Position numbers and translations under genes: made by a program | Source: Beijerinckiaceae bacterium | GTDB lineage: Bacteria; Pseudomonadota; Alphaproteobacteria; Rhizobiales; Beijerinckiaceae | DNA length: 37,195 nucleotides | Direction: 5' to 3' | NCBI GenBank assembly: GCA_019745195.1 | Contig: JAIETL010000063.1 | Coordinates: 1-37,195 of the forward strand | Part shown: positions 8,454 through 17,167 of the stretch, piece after piece | Numbering within the stretch: the stretch's first letter is position 1 | Layout: every line of letters begins with the position of its first letter | The notes under the pieces: model-generated | What the model was told of the DNA's origin: nothing | Seen by the model: the letters and a program-made list of their open reading frames with translations, nothing else | Databases searched by the model: none

Positions 8454-9622
8454 AACCCGTTCTGCGTTATGGGCTGGCTGTCGTCGCACTGGGCGCGATC
8501 GCAGCCCTTGGCGTCTTTTTCGTTAGCCACAGGCCTGTCAATGTAGAGGTCGCAGCCATCGAAGAGAATGTGCCGATCCGTGTCTTCGGACTCGGCTCGG
8601 TCGAGGCGCGTGTTCTCTCCCGTATCGGCTTTGAGGCTGGTGCGACACTGTCGGAGCTGAATGCGGACCATGGCGAGCGCGTCGTAAAGGGGCAGGTGCT
8701 GGCCAGGCTCGATCCTGGCGAGCAATCGGCAAAGGTTGCCAAGGCCCGAGCGGCTCTCAGCATCGCCGAAGTGGGGATCGCCCGTTCAGCAGCCAATCAG
8801 GAGAAAAGCGTTGCCGTACTTGCTCAGCGCGAACTCGTCGCAACGCGACGGCTAGCCCTGATTGGTCGCGAGGCAGTCACGCAGCAAGCACTTGAGGAAG
8901 CGCAACGGGACGCGGCCGTGGCGCGTGCTGACGTCACCATCGCGGGCGTTGAAATCGAGACGGCGAAGGCGCAATTGACCGATGCGCGCGCCCAACTCCA
9001 GTTCGAGGAGACGATGCTGCGACATCGAACGCTTGCAGCCCCTTTCGACGCCATCGTGATCGAGCGGCACAAAGAACTTGGCAGCGTGGTCAAGGCCGGT
9101 GACCCCATCTTCACACTGGTCGAGGCCGGCTCGTTCTGGGGCCTCGCGTTCGTGGACGAGGCGCGAGCTGGTTACATCGCAGAAGGCCAGATGGTCGAGG
9201 CCAGGATGCGCTCGCGTCCGCAGGAGAGCTTCACCGGGCAAGTTGTCCGAATTGGACTGGAAAGCGACCGCACAACCGAAGAACGCAAGGTGTTCATCAA
9301 AGGAAATAGTCCGCCCACGCAGGTTTTCCTCGGCGAGCAGGTCGAGTTTCGCATCGCGGTGGCGACCCTGCCGCGCGCGCTGATGGTGCCGGAGATTGCC
9401 GTCTCGGGATTTGATGGGCGCGAGGGCACAGTCTGGACCATCGAGGATGGCACGCTTCAGCGTCGTCTGATCCGCACCCGCCATCGCAGCGACGATGCGC
9501 GCCTCGAAATCGTCGGTGGATTGCCGGACGGTGCACTGGTGGTGTCACGCATCGATCCTGCCTTGCGCGAAGGCCGCGCGGCTCGCGTTGCAATGCCAGC
9601 TTCTGTGGGCAAGAGGCCATGA
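8450..9622 (+). CDS. Periplasmic adaptor (membrane-fusion) subunit of ABC exporter
   Basis: 390 residues, HlyD/MacA/DevB-type. An N-terminal membrane anchor (about residues 7-25) is followed by a beta-barrel/lipoyl region (ATLSELNADHGERVVKGQVL, residues 64-83), a long alpha-helical coiled-coil hairpin (about residues 90-190), the second lipoyl half (TLAAPFDAIV) and a C-terminal barrel. It links the inner-membrane permease to the periplasm. Starts by ATGA overlap with the DUF2478 gene and ends by ATGA overlap with the permease, so the three are coupled. The substrate cannot be told from sequence. Confidence 0.9.
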   Translation: MKPVLRYGLAVVALGAIAALGVFFVSHRPVNVEVAAIEENVPIRVFGLGSVEARVLSRIGFEAGATLSELNADHGERVVKGQVLARLDPGEQSAKVAKARAALSIAEVGIARSAANQEKSVAVLAQRELVATRRLALIGREAVTQQALEEAQRDAAVARADVTIAGVEIETAKAQLTDARAQLQFEETMLRHRTLAAPFDAIVIERHKELGSVVKAGDPIFTLVEAGSFWGLAFVDEARAGYIAEGQMVEARMRSRPQESFTGQVVRIGLESDRTTEERKVFIKGNSPPTQVFLGEQVEFRIAVATLPRALMVPEIAVSGFDGREGTVWTIEDGTLQRRLIRTRHRSDDARLEIVGGLPDGALVVSRIDPALREGRAARVAMPASVGKRP

Positions 9623-10752
9623 ACCTCGCCTATCGCGACATCCGCCATTCCTTGGGGCGTTTCCTGCTCACTTGTGTGGGTCTGGGGCTTTTGCTCGGCG
9701 TGGTGCTGGCGATGATCGGCATCTATCGCGGCTTGGTGGTCGACGCGCTGACTATCGCGCGTGCACCGGCCATTGATCTATGGATTGTTGAGGCCAGCAC
9801 CCGTGGCCCTTTTGCAGAAGCCTCGCGTATTCCGGGTGATACGCGTGAAGCGATCGCGCGCATCGCCGGTGTTGAGTCCGCTGGCAGCATCACATACCAG
9901 ACCGCAGAAGCGGAACATCAGGGTCGAAAGCTGAGGCTCTACGTGATCGGCCACGAACCGACGCGACCCGGAGGCCCGCCACCGTTGCTGGATGGCCGCG
10001 GAATTGGCCAGAGCCATTTCGAACTGGTCGCCGACCGCGCCAGTGGCCTTGTGCTTGGGGACAGGGTCCCATTCGGGCGCAGCACATTCACGGTCGTCGG
10101 TCGCACCATCAACAACGTCAATTCTGGTGGCGATCCGGCGGTCTATATGACGCTGGCGGACGCGCAGAAGCTCCAGTTTGATCTTTCTCCGTCCGCATCG
10201 CGTGTGCAGCGTGCACGTGGAGCAACTCCAGCTGGCCGCGACACGGTCAATGCCGTTGTCGCCCGGCTCAAGCCTCATGCCTCACCGGAGGGGGTGGCGG
10301 AGACCGTGCGGCGCTGGAAGCATTTGTCGGCCATCACGCAGGAGGCACAGGAGGCCATCCTCAGCCAGTCGCTGGTCGATCGCGCACGGCGCCAGATCGG
10401 GCTGTTCACGTCGCTTCTTCTGGTCGTCTCGGCCGTTATCATCGCACTCATCATCTATACGATGACGATGGAAAAACTGAAGCAGATCGCCACACTCAAG
10501 CTGATCGGAGCGCCGGATCGCACGATCGTCGCCATGATCGTGCAGCAAGCGATGGCCCTGGGATTCATCGGGTTCTTCACCGGGGCTCTGCTGATCCTGA
10601 ACATCAAGGATTACTTTCCGCGCCGGGTCATCCTCGAACCGGATAACGTGCTGGCGCTGGGCGCAGTAGTGTTCATCGTCTGCCTCCTGTCGAGCGGGCT
10701 CGGTGTCCGCGCGGCCCTCAGGGTCGATCCGGCAACGGCGCTGGGAGGCTAG
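9619..10752 (+). CDS. MacB/DevC-type ABC exporter permease
   Basis: 377 residues with the FtsX/MacB topology: one N-terminal membrane helix (about residues 13-37), a large periplasmic domain (about residues 40-260) and three C-terminal helices (about residues 265-290, 315-335 and 345-365). The ATPase is a separate gene, as in DevBCA or LolCDE, not fused as in MacB. With the adaptor and ATPase it makes a tripartite mechanotransmission-type exporter that normally works with an outer-membrane channel; no TolC-like gene is in view. The substrate is unknown. Confidence 0.9.
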   Translation: MNLAYRDIRHSLGRFLLTCVGLGLLLGVVLAMIGIYRGLVVDALTIARAPAIDLWIVEASTRGPFAEASRIPGDTREAIARIAGVESAGSITYQTAEAEHQGRKLRLYVIGHEPTRPGGPPPLLDGRGIGQSHFELVADRASGLVLGDRVPFGRSTFTVVGRTINNVNSGGDPAVYMTLADAQKLQFDLSPSASRVQRARGATPAGRDTVNAVVARLKPHASPEGVAETVRRWKHLSAITQEAQEAILSQSLVDRARRQIGLFTSLLLVVSAVIIALIIYTMTMEKLKQIATLKLIGAPDRTIVAMIVQQAMALGFIGFFTGALLILNIKDYFPRRVILEPDNVLALGAVVFIVCLLSSGLGVRAALRVDPATALGG

Positions 10753-10755
10753 TTG

Positions 10756-11454
10756 ATGTCTGAGGCGATTGCGCAGCTGGTGCGGGTCGACCGCATCTCC
10801 AAGCATTTTGGCGAAGGCGAGACGCGCGTTGATGCGTTACGAGAGGTTTCGCTCGAGGTTCATCCGCGCGAGGTTGTGGCGTTGCTGGGACCGTCCGGCT
10901 CCGGCAAGACCACGCTATTGAACGTGATCGGCTGCATTCTCGATGCTTCGTCGGGTTCAATGGATCTCGACGGCGAGCGCGTGATTGAAAACGGAAGCTG
11001 GCAGCGCCGCGACCTGCGCAAGCTGAGGCTCGACAAGATCGGTTTCATCTTCCAGTCTCATAACCTGCTGCCGTTTCTCGACGCGACGGACAACATCGCG
11101 ATCGTGCTGCAGTTGGCCGGAGCGGACAGCAAGGCGGCTCGTAGGCGGGCGCTGGAGTTGCTTGACTATCTCGAGGTCGGCAATCGGGGCACCTCAATGC
11201 CAGCCACGCTCTCGGGCGGAGAGGCGCAGCGCGTGGCGATCGCAAGAGCTCTGGCCAACAAGCCGCGCATCATCCTGGCCGATGAGCCCACCGCAGCGCT
11301 CGACTCCAAGCGCGCCGGTATCGTCATGGACTTGCTGCGCAAGCTGGCAAACGAGCAGAACGCGTCAATCATCGCGGTCACGCATGACGAGAAGATATTC
11401 GACCGTTTCGACCGGATGTTCTATCTGCGCGACGGTAGGCTTGAGAGCTCATGA
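10756..11454 (+). CDS. ABC exporter ATP-binding protein (DevA/LolD type)
   Basis: 232 residues. Walker A GPSGSGKTT, the Q-loop in FIFQSHNLLPFLDA, signature LSGGEAQRVAIARAL, Walker B IILADEPT and the H-loop in AVTHD are all intact. A GGAGG ribosome site at 10744-10748 fits the ATG at 10756 better than the in-frame TTG at 10753. It is the last gene of the long plus-strand operon and meets the minus-strand SulP gene about 50 bases later. It powers the preceding permease. Confidence 0.93.
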   Translation: MSEAIAQLVRVDRISKHFGEGETRVDALREVSLEVHPREVVALLGPSGSGKTTLLNVIGCILDASSGSMDLDGERVIENGSWQRRDLRKLRLDKIGFIFQSHNLLPFLDATDNIAIVLQLAGADSKAARRRALELLDYLEVGNRGTSMPATLSGGEAQRVAIARALANKPRIILADEPTAALDSKRAGIVMDLLRKLANEQNASIIAVTHDEKIFDRFDRMFYLRDGRLESS

Positions 11455-11460
11455 GGATAT

Positions 11461-11487
11461 GCCCGAGGCGTCAACCTCGAAGTGGGC
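11461..11487. terminator. Stem-loop between convergent genes
   Basis: An inverted repeat lies just after the ATPase stop: GCCC with CGAGG on the left pairs with CCTCG and GGGC on the right. It sits in the short gap between the converging nar/ABC operon and the SulP gene, where a terminator is expected. There is no strong T-tract on either side, so activity is uncertain. Confidence 0.35.
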
Positions 11488-11505
11488 AGCAGCTTTCGTG
11501 TGGTC

Positions 11506-13257
11506 TCAACCTGCCGCGAGCGGTTCACCGGAAGCCCGCCCGGAAAGGGTCTGAACGGCCTCGAACTGCGAGAGAAACACCCGTCCCTTGAAGTGGTCAA
11601 AAAAGTCCGATCGCTTCAGTGCATCCATTACAGGCCCCTTGACCTCGGATAGATGAAAGCCGACCTCTGCCGAGTCGAGCCGATGGGCAATGGCTTCGAG
11701 ACTTTCCAGCGCGCTGGCGTCGATAGCGTTTACGGCTGGACACATGAGAATGACGTTCGTCACCAATGGTTGACCAGAGATGCGGTCATAAATGGCATCT
11801 TCCAAAGCGCGAGCGTTCGCGAAGTACAGGCTTTCGTCAACCCGGATCGACAGAATACTCGGGTCGGTGATGACCTGATGGCGGTCGACATTGCGGAAGT
11901 GCTCTGTTCCCGGCACCTGGCCGACAATGGCCATGTGCGGGCGCGATGTGCGCCACAAGAACAGCAGGAGCGACAAGGAAACGCCCGCCGTGATCCCAGC
12001 TTCGACCCCAACGAGAAGCACGGTCAGGATCGTGACCGCCATCGCGGCAAAATCGGACTTCGAATAGGCGTAGGTGCGCTTGATCGCAGCAATGTCTACC
12101 AGAGAAAGCACGGCTACAATGATGGTTGCGGCCAGCACGGCTTGCGGAAGGAAACGAAACAACGGTGTGAGAAAGACGGTTGCTGCAAGGATGCCGGCTG
12201 CCGTATAGGCCCCGGCAAGCGGCGTTTCCGCACCCGCATCGAAGTTCACGACAGAGCGGGCGAAGCCTCCCGTCACAGGATAACCGCCCGAGAGCGCCGC
12301 AGCGATGTTGGACGCGCCGAGCGCCGTCAGTTCCTGATTGGGTACGATCCGTTGCCGACGTTTCGCCGCAAGCGTCTGCGCGACGGACACAGATTCGACG
12401 AAACCGACAAGGCTGATAAGCACGGCTGGCAGCAGCAATTGTTGCCATAGGCCGAGGTCGAAGGACGGAAGCGCAAAGGGCGGCAGACCGGCGGGAATTT
12501 CACCTACGATCTTCACGCCCTTTTCGACGAGGCCGAAGCCCACCACGGCGAGGATCGAAAGGACAATGGCCGCCACCGGCCCGGCCTTGGAAATCATATC
12601 CGCCGGACGAGGCTTCAAGCCGCGCGCCAGCAGCAGGGGCTTCAGCCGTTTGCGTGCCCAGAACAGGAAGGCCGTCGCAGAAACCCCGATGACCACGGTG
12701 TAAGGGTTTATGCCACCGATGCCTTGATAGATACCGGTCACCAGATGCGGCAGCGTATCGCCCTCCGCCTTGATCCCCAGAATGTGCTTGAGCTGGCTCG
12801 TCGCAATCAGGATGCCCGAGGCGGTGATGAATCCTGAAATCACCGGATGGCTGAGGAAATTCGCCAGGAAGCCCAGCCGCAACACTGACATTGCAATCAG
12901 CACGATGCCCGAAAGAAAAGCCGAGGTGATTGCTGCCGTCAGATATTCCGGGGTCCCCGAAGCCGCAATCTGGCCCACTGAAGCTGCGGTCATCAACGAC
13001 ACCACGGCGACCGGCCCCACCGCCAGCGCTCGGCTCGTACCGAACAGCGCGTAGGCGATGAGCGGCAGGATCGAGGCATAGAGTCCGACCTGCGGCGGCA
13101 AGCCTGCCAGCATCGCATAGGCCAAGCTCTGGGGCACAAGCATGATCGTCACGATCACGGCAGCGACCAGATCGCTTTGCGCTTCTGTGCGGGTGTATTT
13201 CGGCGCCCAGCCCAGGATCGGCAAGAACGAGACCAGGCGTTTCAAGGGATCAGCCAT
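11506..13257 (-). CDS. SulP family anion transporter with STAS domain
   Basis: 583 residues. About a dozen hydrophobic helices occupy residues 25-410, including LVPQSLAYAMLAGLPPQVGLYAS, the conserved SulP signature near the N-terminus. A cytoplasmic STAS domain follows at about residues 435-550, with NAIDASALESLEAI near its end. SLC26/SulP proteins carry sulfate, bicarbonate or related anions. Here the gene overlaps by 8 bases the Cys-phosphatase-fold gene of a sulfide-stress operon, so export of sulfite or sulfate made by persulfide oxidation, or sulfate exchange, is the likely job (inference). Confidence 0.92.
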   Translation of the reverse strand: MADPLKRLVSFLPILGWAPKYTRTEAQSDLVAAVIVTIMLVPQSLAYAMLAGLPPQVGLYASILPLIAYALFGTSRALAVGPVAVVSLMTAASVGQIAASGTPEYLTAAITSAFLSGIVLIAMSVLRLGFLANFLSHPVISGFITASGILIATSQLKHILGIKAEGDTLPHLVTGIYQGIGGINPYTVVIGVSATAFLFWARKRLKPLLLARGLKPRPADMISKAGPVAAIVLSILAVVGFGLVEKGVKIVGEIPAGLPPFALPSFDLGLWQQLLLPAVLISLVGFVESVSVAQTLAAKRRQRIVPNQELTALGASNIAAALSGGYPVTGGFARSVVNFDAGAETPLAGAYTAAGILAATVFLTPLFRFLPQAVLAATIIVAVLSLVDIAAIKRTYAYSKSDFAAMAVTILTVLLVGVEAGITAGVSLSLLLFLWRTSRPHMAIVGQVPGTEHFRNVDRHQVITDPSILSIRVDESLYFANARALEDAIYDRISGQPLVTNVILMCPAVNAIDASALESLEAIAHRLDSAEVGFHLSEVKGPVMDALKRSDFFDHFKGRVFLSQFEAVQTLSGRASGEPLAAG

Positions 13258-13699
13258 CTTGATCAGGCAGAGGTGACAGGTTCGCTTGGGCGATCCGCTG
13301 GACGACGTCGGTCATGTCATATCCGGCGGCTTTCGTGGTCGCGAGAATATCCGGCAGAGGCCGACCGCGCGCGGCTTCTGAAAGAGACCACAGCGTCGTG
13401 GAGCGCGTGCCGGTTTTGCAATAGGCGAAGACCGGCTTCGGCAAGGCGTCCATCAGACTGCCGAAAGCCAGGGAGTCCTCGTCGCTCACCTTGCCGGAAA
13501 CGACGGGCTGGTAGGCTGCGCTTAACCCGGCGGCCTTCGCCGCCGTTTCGATCTTGGCAAAGGCTGGTTGATCAACGGCCTCTCCATCGGGGCGGTTGCA
13601 GATGATGGATTTGAACCCGGAGCTAACGATCGCAGCGATGTCTTCAGGTTTGATTTGTTCCGATACCGACAAGGTCGGATCAATGATCTTTGGTGTCAT
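13250..13699 (-). CDS. DUF442/TIGR01244 sulfurtransferase-like protein (Blh N-domain type)
   Basis: 149 residues from ATG 13699; a longer frame upstream is non-homologous. The fold is that of dual-specificity phosphatases, with the loop C94-K-T-G-T-R-S matching Cx5R. TIGR01244/DUF442 domains are found alone or fused to the metallo-beta-lactamase domain of Blh in BigR-controlled operons, where they act in sulfane-sulfur transfer or sulfide oxidation (family knowledge). Here the domain is a stand-alone gene two genes away from the metallo-beta-lactamase protein. The start overlaps nothing upstream; the end overlaps the SulP start by 8 bases. Confidence 0.88.
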   Translation of the reverse strand: MTPKIIDPTLSVSEQIKPEDIAAIVSSGFKSIICNRPDGEAVDQPAFAKIETAAKAAGLSAAYQPVVSGKVSDEDSLAFGSLMDALPKPVFAYCKTGTRSTTLWSLSEAARGRPLPDILATTKAAGYDMTDVVQRIAQANLSPLPDQDG

Positions 13700-13776
13700 G
13701 CGCCACGCTCCCTGCAGTTGCCATCTCTTATGGTGGAGGCTTCCGGTCCGACCGGAGTGAGCGGACCGGATCGGTG

Positions 13777-14433
13777 TCAGGCGACCTTGCGGGTACTGAA
13801 GTACCAATCTGTCGTTTCGAACCCTTGATCAGATCTTTTGCGTGCTTCCTCGGCCGTCTTTGGCGGCGGCACGATCACGCTCTCGCCAGCGGTCCAGCCC
13901 TCGGGCGTGGCCACCTTATGCGCATCGCTCGTCTGGAGGGCGCCGACGAGGCGGAGGATCTCGGCGACCGAACGTCCATTGCTCATCGGATAGTAGAGCA
14001 TGGCCCGCAGAATGCCCTCGGGGTCGATGACGAAGGTGGCGCGCACAGCTGAGGTATCGCTCGCGCCTGGCTGCACCATTCCATAGGCATGGGCTACCTT
14101 CATCGAGAGGTCTTCGATAATCGGAAAGCGAACCTCGACACCGAAGTTTTCCTCAATGTTCCGCAGCCAGGCGATGTGCGCGTAGATGCTGTCAATCGAC
14201 AGGCCGAGCAACTCGCAGCCAATCGCCTTGAACGCGGCGTGGTGCTTTGCAAAAGCGACGAACTCCGTCGTGCAGACCGGCGTGAAATCCGCCGGGTGGG
14301 AGAACAGCACAAGCCACTTGCCCTTGTAGTCGGCGAGGCTGCGCGGCCCGTCGGTGGTTTGTGCGGTAAAGTCCGGTGCCGGGCGGTTGATGCCGGGCAA
14401 GCCGATGGAGGGGGTCATTTCAGTCATGGTCAT
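13777..14433 (-). CDS. 1-Cys peroxiredoxin (Prx6/AhpC-like)
   Basis: 218 residues if the first of two close ATGs (14433, 14427) is used; an AGAAGGA site precedes both. The peroxidatic Cys is C54 in HPADFTPVCTTEF. The C-terminal half (about residues 160-218) has the extended Prx6-type region and lacks a clear resolving Cys. It reduces peroxides, and some members act on persulfides. It lies 20 bases after the persulfide dioxygenase gene in the same operon, so it probably protects against H2O2 or hydropolysulfides formed in sulfide oxidation. Confidence 0.93.
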   Translation of the reverse strand: MTMTEMTPSIGLPGINRPAPDFTAQTTDGPRSLADYKGKWLVLFSHPADFTPVCTTEFVAFAKHHAAFKAIGCELLGLSIDSIYAHIAWLRNIEENFGVEVRFPIIEDLSMKVAHAYGMVQPGASDTSAVRATFVIDPEGILRAMLYYPMSNGRSVAEILRLVGALQTSDAHKVATPEGWTAGESVIVPPPKTAEEARKRSDQGFETTDWYFSTRKVA

Positions 14434-14453
14434 CGCATCCTTCTGGTTGATGG

Positions 14454-15356
14454 TCACAGCGTGTTCACCGGCACCTTGAGGAAGACCTTGCCGTTGTCGT
14501 CGGGCGGTGGCAGCGCACCGGCGCGCATGTTCACCTGAAGCGAGGGAATGATGAGCCGCGGCATGCCAAGCGTCTTGTCGCGGGCTTCGCGGGTGGCGAC
14601 GAACTCGTCTTCGCTGATGCCATCCTTCACATGGATGTTGTGGGCGCGTTGCTCGGCGACCGTGGTTTCCCAGCGGATGTCGCGCCCGTTCGGCCCGTAG
14701 TCGTGGCACATGAACAGGCGCATCGCCGATGGCAGCGACAGGACCCGCTGGATGGAGCGATACAACGTGCGGGCGTCACCTCCTGGGAAGTCAGCGCGGG
14801 CGGAGCCGCCATCCGGCATGAACAGGGTATCGCCAACAAAGGCTGCGTTGCCGATGACATGCGTCATGCAGGCCGGAGTGTGGCCGGGCGTATGCATGGC
14901 AAAGGCTGTCATCGAGCCGATCTTGTATTCGTCTCCGTCCTTGAAGAGCTGGTCGAACTGGCTGCCGTCGCGCTGGAATTCATTGCCTTCGTTGAAGACC
15001 TTTCCGAAGGTGTCCTGAACGATGGTGATCTTCTCGCCGATGCCGATCTTGCCGCCCAGCTTTCCCTGCAGATAGGGCGCGCCAGAGAGGTGATCGGCAT
15101 GGACATGCGTCTCGATCAGCCACTCGACCTTGAGGCCATGCTTCTGAACGAAAGCGATGATCTGATCGGCCGATTCATAGGCGATCCGGCCCGCCGCATA
15201 GTCGATATCCATAACGGAATCGATGATCGCGCAGGAAGATGAGCCCGGGTCCTTGACCACGTAGGTGACGGTATTGGTTGGCGCATCGAAGAAAGCCGTG
15301 ACCTCGGGTTTCACCGATAGTTCCACGGGATGCGGAATGGGGGCAAAGGTGGTCAT
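14454..15356 (-). CDS. Persulfide dioxygenase-like metallo-beta-lactamase-fold protein
   Basis: 300 residues. Metal-binding motifs are THVHADHLSG (about residues 83-92), HTPGHTP (about residues 154-160), GDTLFMPD and CHDYGPNGRD. The pattern matches ETHE1/SdoA and the C-terminal domain of Blh, mononuclear iron enzymes that oxidise glutathione persulfide to sulfite. A strong GAGGAGG ribosome site precedes the ATG. As the second-to-last detox enzyme in a minus-strand sulfide operon it is the likely catalytic core of the pathway. A glyoxalase II activity is less likely given the context. Confidence 0.9.
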   Translation of the reverse strand: MTTFAPIPHPVELSVKPEVTAFFDAPTNTVTYVVKDPGSSSCAIIDSVMDIDYAAGRIAYESADQIIAFVQKHGLKVEWLIETHVHADHLSGAPYLQGKLGGKIGIGEKITIVQDTFGKVFNEGNEFQRDGSQFDQLFKDGDEYKIGSMTAFAMHTPGHTPACMTHVIGNAAFVGDTLFMPDGGSARADFPGGDARTLYRSIQRVLSLPSAMRLFMCHDYGPNGRDIRWETTVAEQRAHNIHVKDGISEDEFVATREARDKTLGMPRLIIPSLQVNMRAGALPPPDDNGKVFLKVPVNTL

Positions 15357-15377
15357 GTTTTCCTCCTCTTCATGGGG

Positions 15378-15812
15378 TCATGCGGTTTGGCGACGGGGGA
15401 TGCCCTGGAGCCAGCGGGCAAACAGGATTCCTCCACCCATCGCGATCAGGAACAGGGCGGTCGGCCACGGCGCGAAGCCAAGCGCCGGGACGGCACCGCC
15501 GGGGCAGAAGCCTGCAATGCCCCAGCCAATGCCGAACAACGCGGACCCGCCGACCAGCTTGGCGTCGATGGTCCGCGCCGTCGGCAGATGGAACTTTGTG
15601 TCGAAGAGCGGGGTCTGACGACGACCGAACAAGAGCCGGTAGCCAAGGGCTGCGGTTAGCAGGGCTCCGCCCATGACAAACGCCAGACTGGGGTCCCAGG
15701 TGCCGAATGGATCAAAGAAGTTCAGAACCTTGGCGGGGTTGCCCATGCCGGAGATGGCGATGCCGGTGCCGAAGATCATGCCGGCAGCGAGGGCGGACAG
15801 GATGCGCTTCAT
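15378..15812 (-). CDS. DUF6691/YeeE-YedE half-transporter (PmpB-like)
   Basis: 144 residues, four hydrophobic helices. The conserved motif GFCPGGAVPALG near residue 103 contains the Cys characteristic of thiosulfate or sulfur-compound channels of the YeeE/YedE family. These half-size proteins occur in pairs (PmpA and PmpB) next to BigR-type regulators and are thought to move thiosulfate or other sulfur species across the inner membrane. It starts 5 bases after the partner gene and is followed by the persulfide dioxygenase. Confidence 0.88.
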   Translation of the reverse strand: MKRILSALAAGMIFGTGIAISGMGNPAKVLNFFDPFGTWDPSLAFVMGGALLTAALGYRLLFGRRQTPLFDTKFHLPTARTIDAKLVGGSALFGIGWGIAGFCPGGAVPALGFAPWPTALFLIAMGGGILFARWLQGIPRRQTA

Positions 15813-15817
15813 CTCGC

Positions 15818-16240
15818 TCAGCCTCCAAAGCCATGGCGGATGATCGTCACGGTGGCGAATGTGGTCGCCATGAAAGTCGCGGTGGCAACGATGGATCTGG
15901 GTGAGAGGCGGGCAATGCCGCAGACCCCATGCCCCGAGGTGCAGCCTGAGGCGTAGGTCACGCCAACCCCGACGATCACGCCACCCAGGGCAAGGACAGC
16001 GCCGGTGGTCGGCGACGCGAAGCTGAACTCCGCCCCGAGCAAGGTCGCAACAAACGGCGCAGCAATGGCTCCCGCCAAGAACGCGATGCGCCAGGGGGCA
16101 TCAGGGTGCTGCGGCTCCAACAGTCCGCCAAGCATCGCCGTCATGCCAGCGATGCGACCGTTGAAGGCCATCAAGATGACGGCTGCGAGGCCGATCAGGA
16201 CACCGCCGAACAGGGATGCGTAAGGAGTGAAGGTTGTCAT
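15818..16240 (-). CDS. YeeE/YedE family half-transporter (PmpA-like)
   Basis: 140 residues with four membrane helices and the family motif SGCTSGHGVCGIARLS at about residues 97-112, holding two Cys residues that in TsuA-type channels line the thiosulfate path. It pairs with the following DUF6691 gene to give one complete YeeE-like channel from two half genes. The role in sulfur compound movement is family knowledge; the substrate here is inferred from the sulfide locus. Confidence 0.9.
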   Translation of the reverse strand: MTTFTPYASLFGGVLIGLAAVILMAFNGRIAGMTAMLGGLLEPQHPDAPWRIAFLAGAIAAPFVATLLGAEFSFASPTTGAVLALGGVIVGVGVTYASGCTSGHGVCGIARLSPRSIVATATFMATTFATVTIIRHGFGG

Positions 16241-16301
16241 TGTGGGTCAATCGGCTCCTGCAATTCAAAGTAACGCGACATCACTGTCGATAGTTCCGGA
16301 G

Positions 16302-16787
16302 TCAGCCCCGGTTGGCGCAGCGCCGAAACGCGGGAAGATGGTTTTCTTCCGATGCGTCGCGCAAACGCTCCATGACCAGGGTGATGTCGGGGTAGCCTTT
16401 GACTGCGGGAAGCAAAGTGCGGTCATAAAGATCGCGGTTGGCGATTTCGGCCTCAACACCGATCTTGCAGGCCTCGGCGAGAGTTTCGGGAACAGTCGGC
16501 ACCGGTAGTGCACCCGTGGCATAGCGATTTTCAGGAGCGGAGACGCCATAGGCTTTATACATATCGAATAGCATGGCTTGATGCCGTTGCTCTGCGACGA
16601 TGATGTTCGAAAAGGGCCTTACATCTCCGAACTTGCGGAGAACAGCGCCGTATACCGCTTCCGCATGACGTTCATCTTGTAGGGCAGAATCGAGTGCAGA
16701 CCGAGCCTCTGCAGTCAGAGACTTGGACCATGCTGGAGCGGCGGCCAGCAGTCCGACAAGAGCAACTGCGATAGGAAATTTCGACAT
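16302..16787 (-). CDS. DUF2202 exported ferritin-like protein
   Basis: 161 residues with a cleavable signal peptide (about residues 1-21, ending AAPAWS). The mature part matches DUF2202: helical repeats with DERHAEAVY, IIVAEQRHQAML and SEENHLPAF, a spacing of Glu and His that resembles a di-metal ferritin-like four-helix bundle. AAGGAG stands before the ATG. Its function is not established. Its place among sulfide-stress genes suggests a periplasmic redox or metal role. Confidence 0.8.
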   Translation of the reverse strand: MSKFPIAVALVGLLAAAPAWSKSLTAEARSALDSALQDERHAEAVYGAVLRKFGDVRPFSNIIVAEQRHQAMLFDMYKAYGVSAPENRYATGALPVPTVPETLAEACKIGVEAEIANRDLYDRTLLPAVKGYPDITLVMERLRDASEENHLPAFRRCANRG

Positions 16788-16893
16788 TTCAAAACTCCTT
16801 GTGAGCGTGATTGAAACCGACCGGACTTATCCGGGCAGCACCTGTGCTGCTGCTCGTCAGGCCACAGTCAAATTTCCGTACGTCCCGTCCAGA

Positions 16894-17118
16894 TCAGGAC
16901 TTGCCGATCGAGCAGGTGCGAATACCGAAGAGCGTATAGGCAGGGCAGAAACGGAAGATCGCGGTGCCGAGCATCACGACGCCGGCTCCGGCGATCGCAT
17001 ACTTCCAGACGCCGAAGTCTGCGAAATAGCCCGCCAGCGGCGGCAGAAAAGGCGCGGCAAGCAGCACGGCGCCCAGCACAAAGCGAAGAGCGCGATCGAT
17101 CGATCCGACATTGACCAT
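16894..17118 (-). CDS. DUF2892 (YgaP-like) membrane protein
   Basis: 74 residues with two hydrophobic segments (about residues 11-30 and 36-56) and the family signature VGSIDRALRFVLG at the start and CPAYTLFGIRTC near the end. DUF2892 is the membrane part of the rhodanese YgaP; stand-alone copies are frequent in BigR/SqrR regulons. It is divergent from the ArsR regulator and shares its promoter region. A good GGAGG site precedes the ATG. A role in handling sulfane sulfur at the membrane is inferred. Confidence 0.88.
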   Translation of the reverse strand: MVNVGSIDRALRFVLGAVLLAAPFLPPLAGYFADFGVWKYAIAGAGVVMLGTAIFRFCPAYTLFGIRTCSIGKS

Positions 17119-17141
17119 GGTGGCCTCCTGTGAAAATTGAT

Positions 17142-17167
17142 TGCTTAATATCTTCGAAGATGCTTAA
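17142..17167. promoter_or_regulatory. Palindromic operator between DUF2892 gene and SqrR-like regulator
   Basis: A perfect 12-base palindrome ATCTTCGAAGAT (17150-17161) is flanked by direct repeats TGCTTAA at 17142-17148 and 17161-17167. The site ends at the regulator start codon and lies about 30 bases before the divergent DUF2892 start, an AT-rich patch in GC-rich DNA. It is the natural binding site for the adjacent ArsR repressor and would control both directions. Confidence 0.65.

Noticed and set aside
14434..14709. N-terminal extension of the peroxiredoxin frame
   Set aside because: It lies within the persulfide dioxygenase gene; the family start and ribosome site are at 14433/14427.
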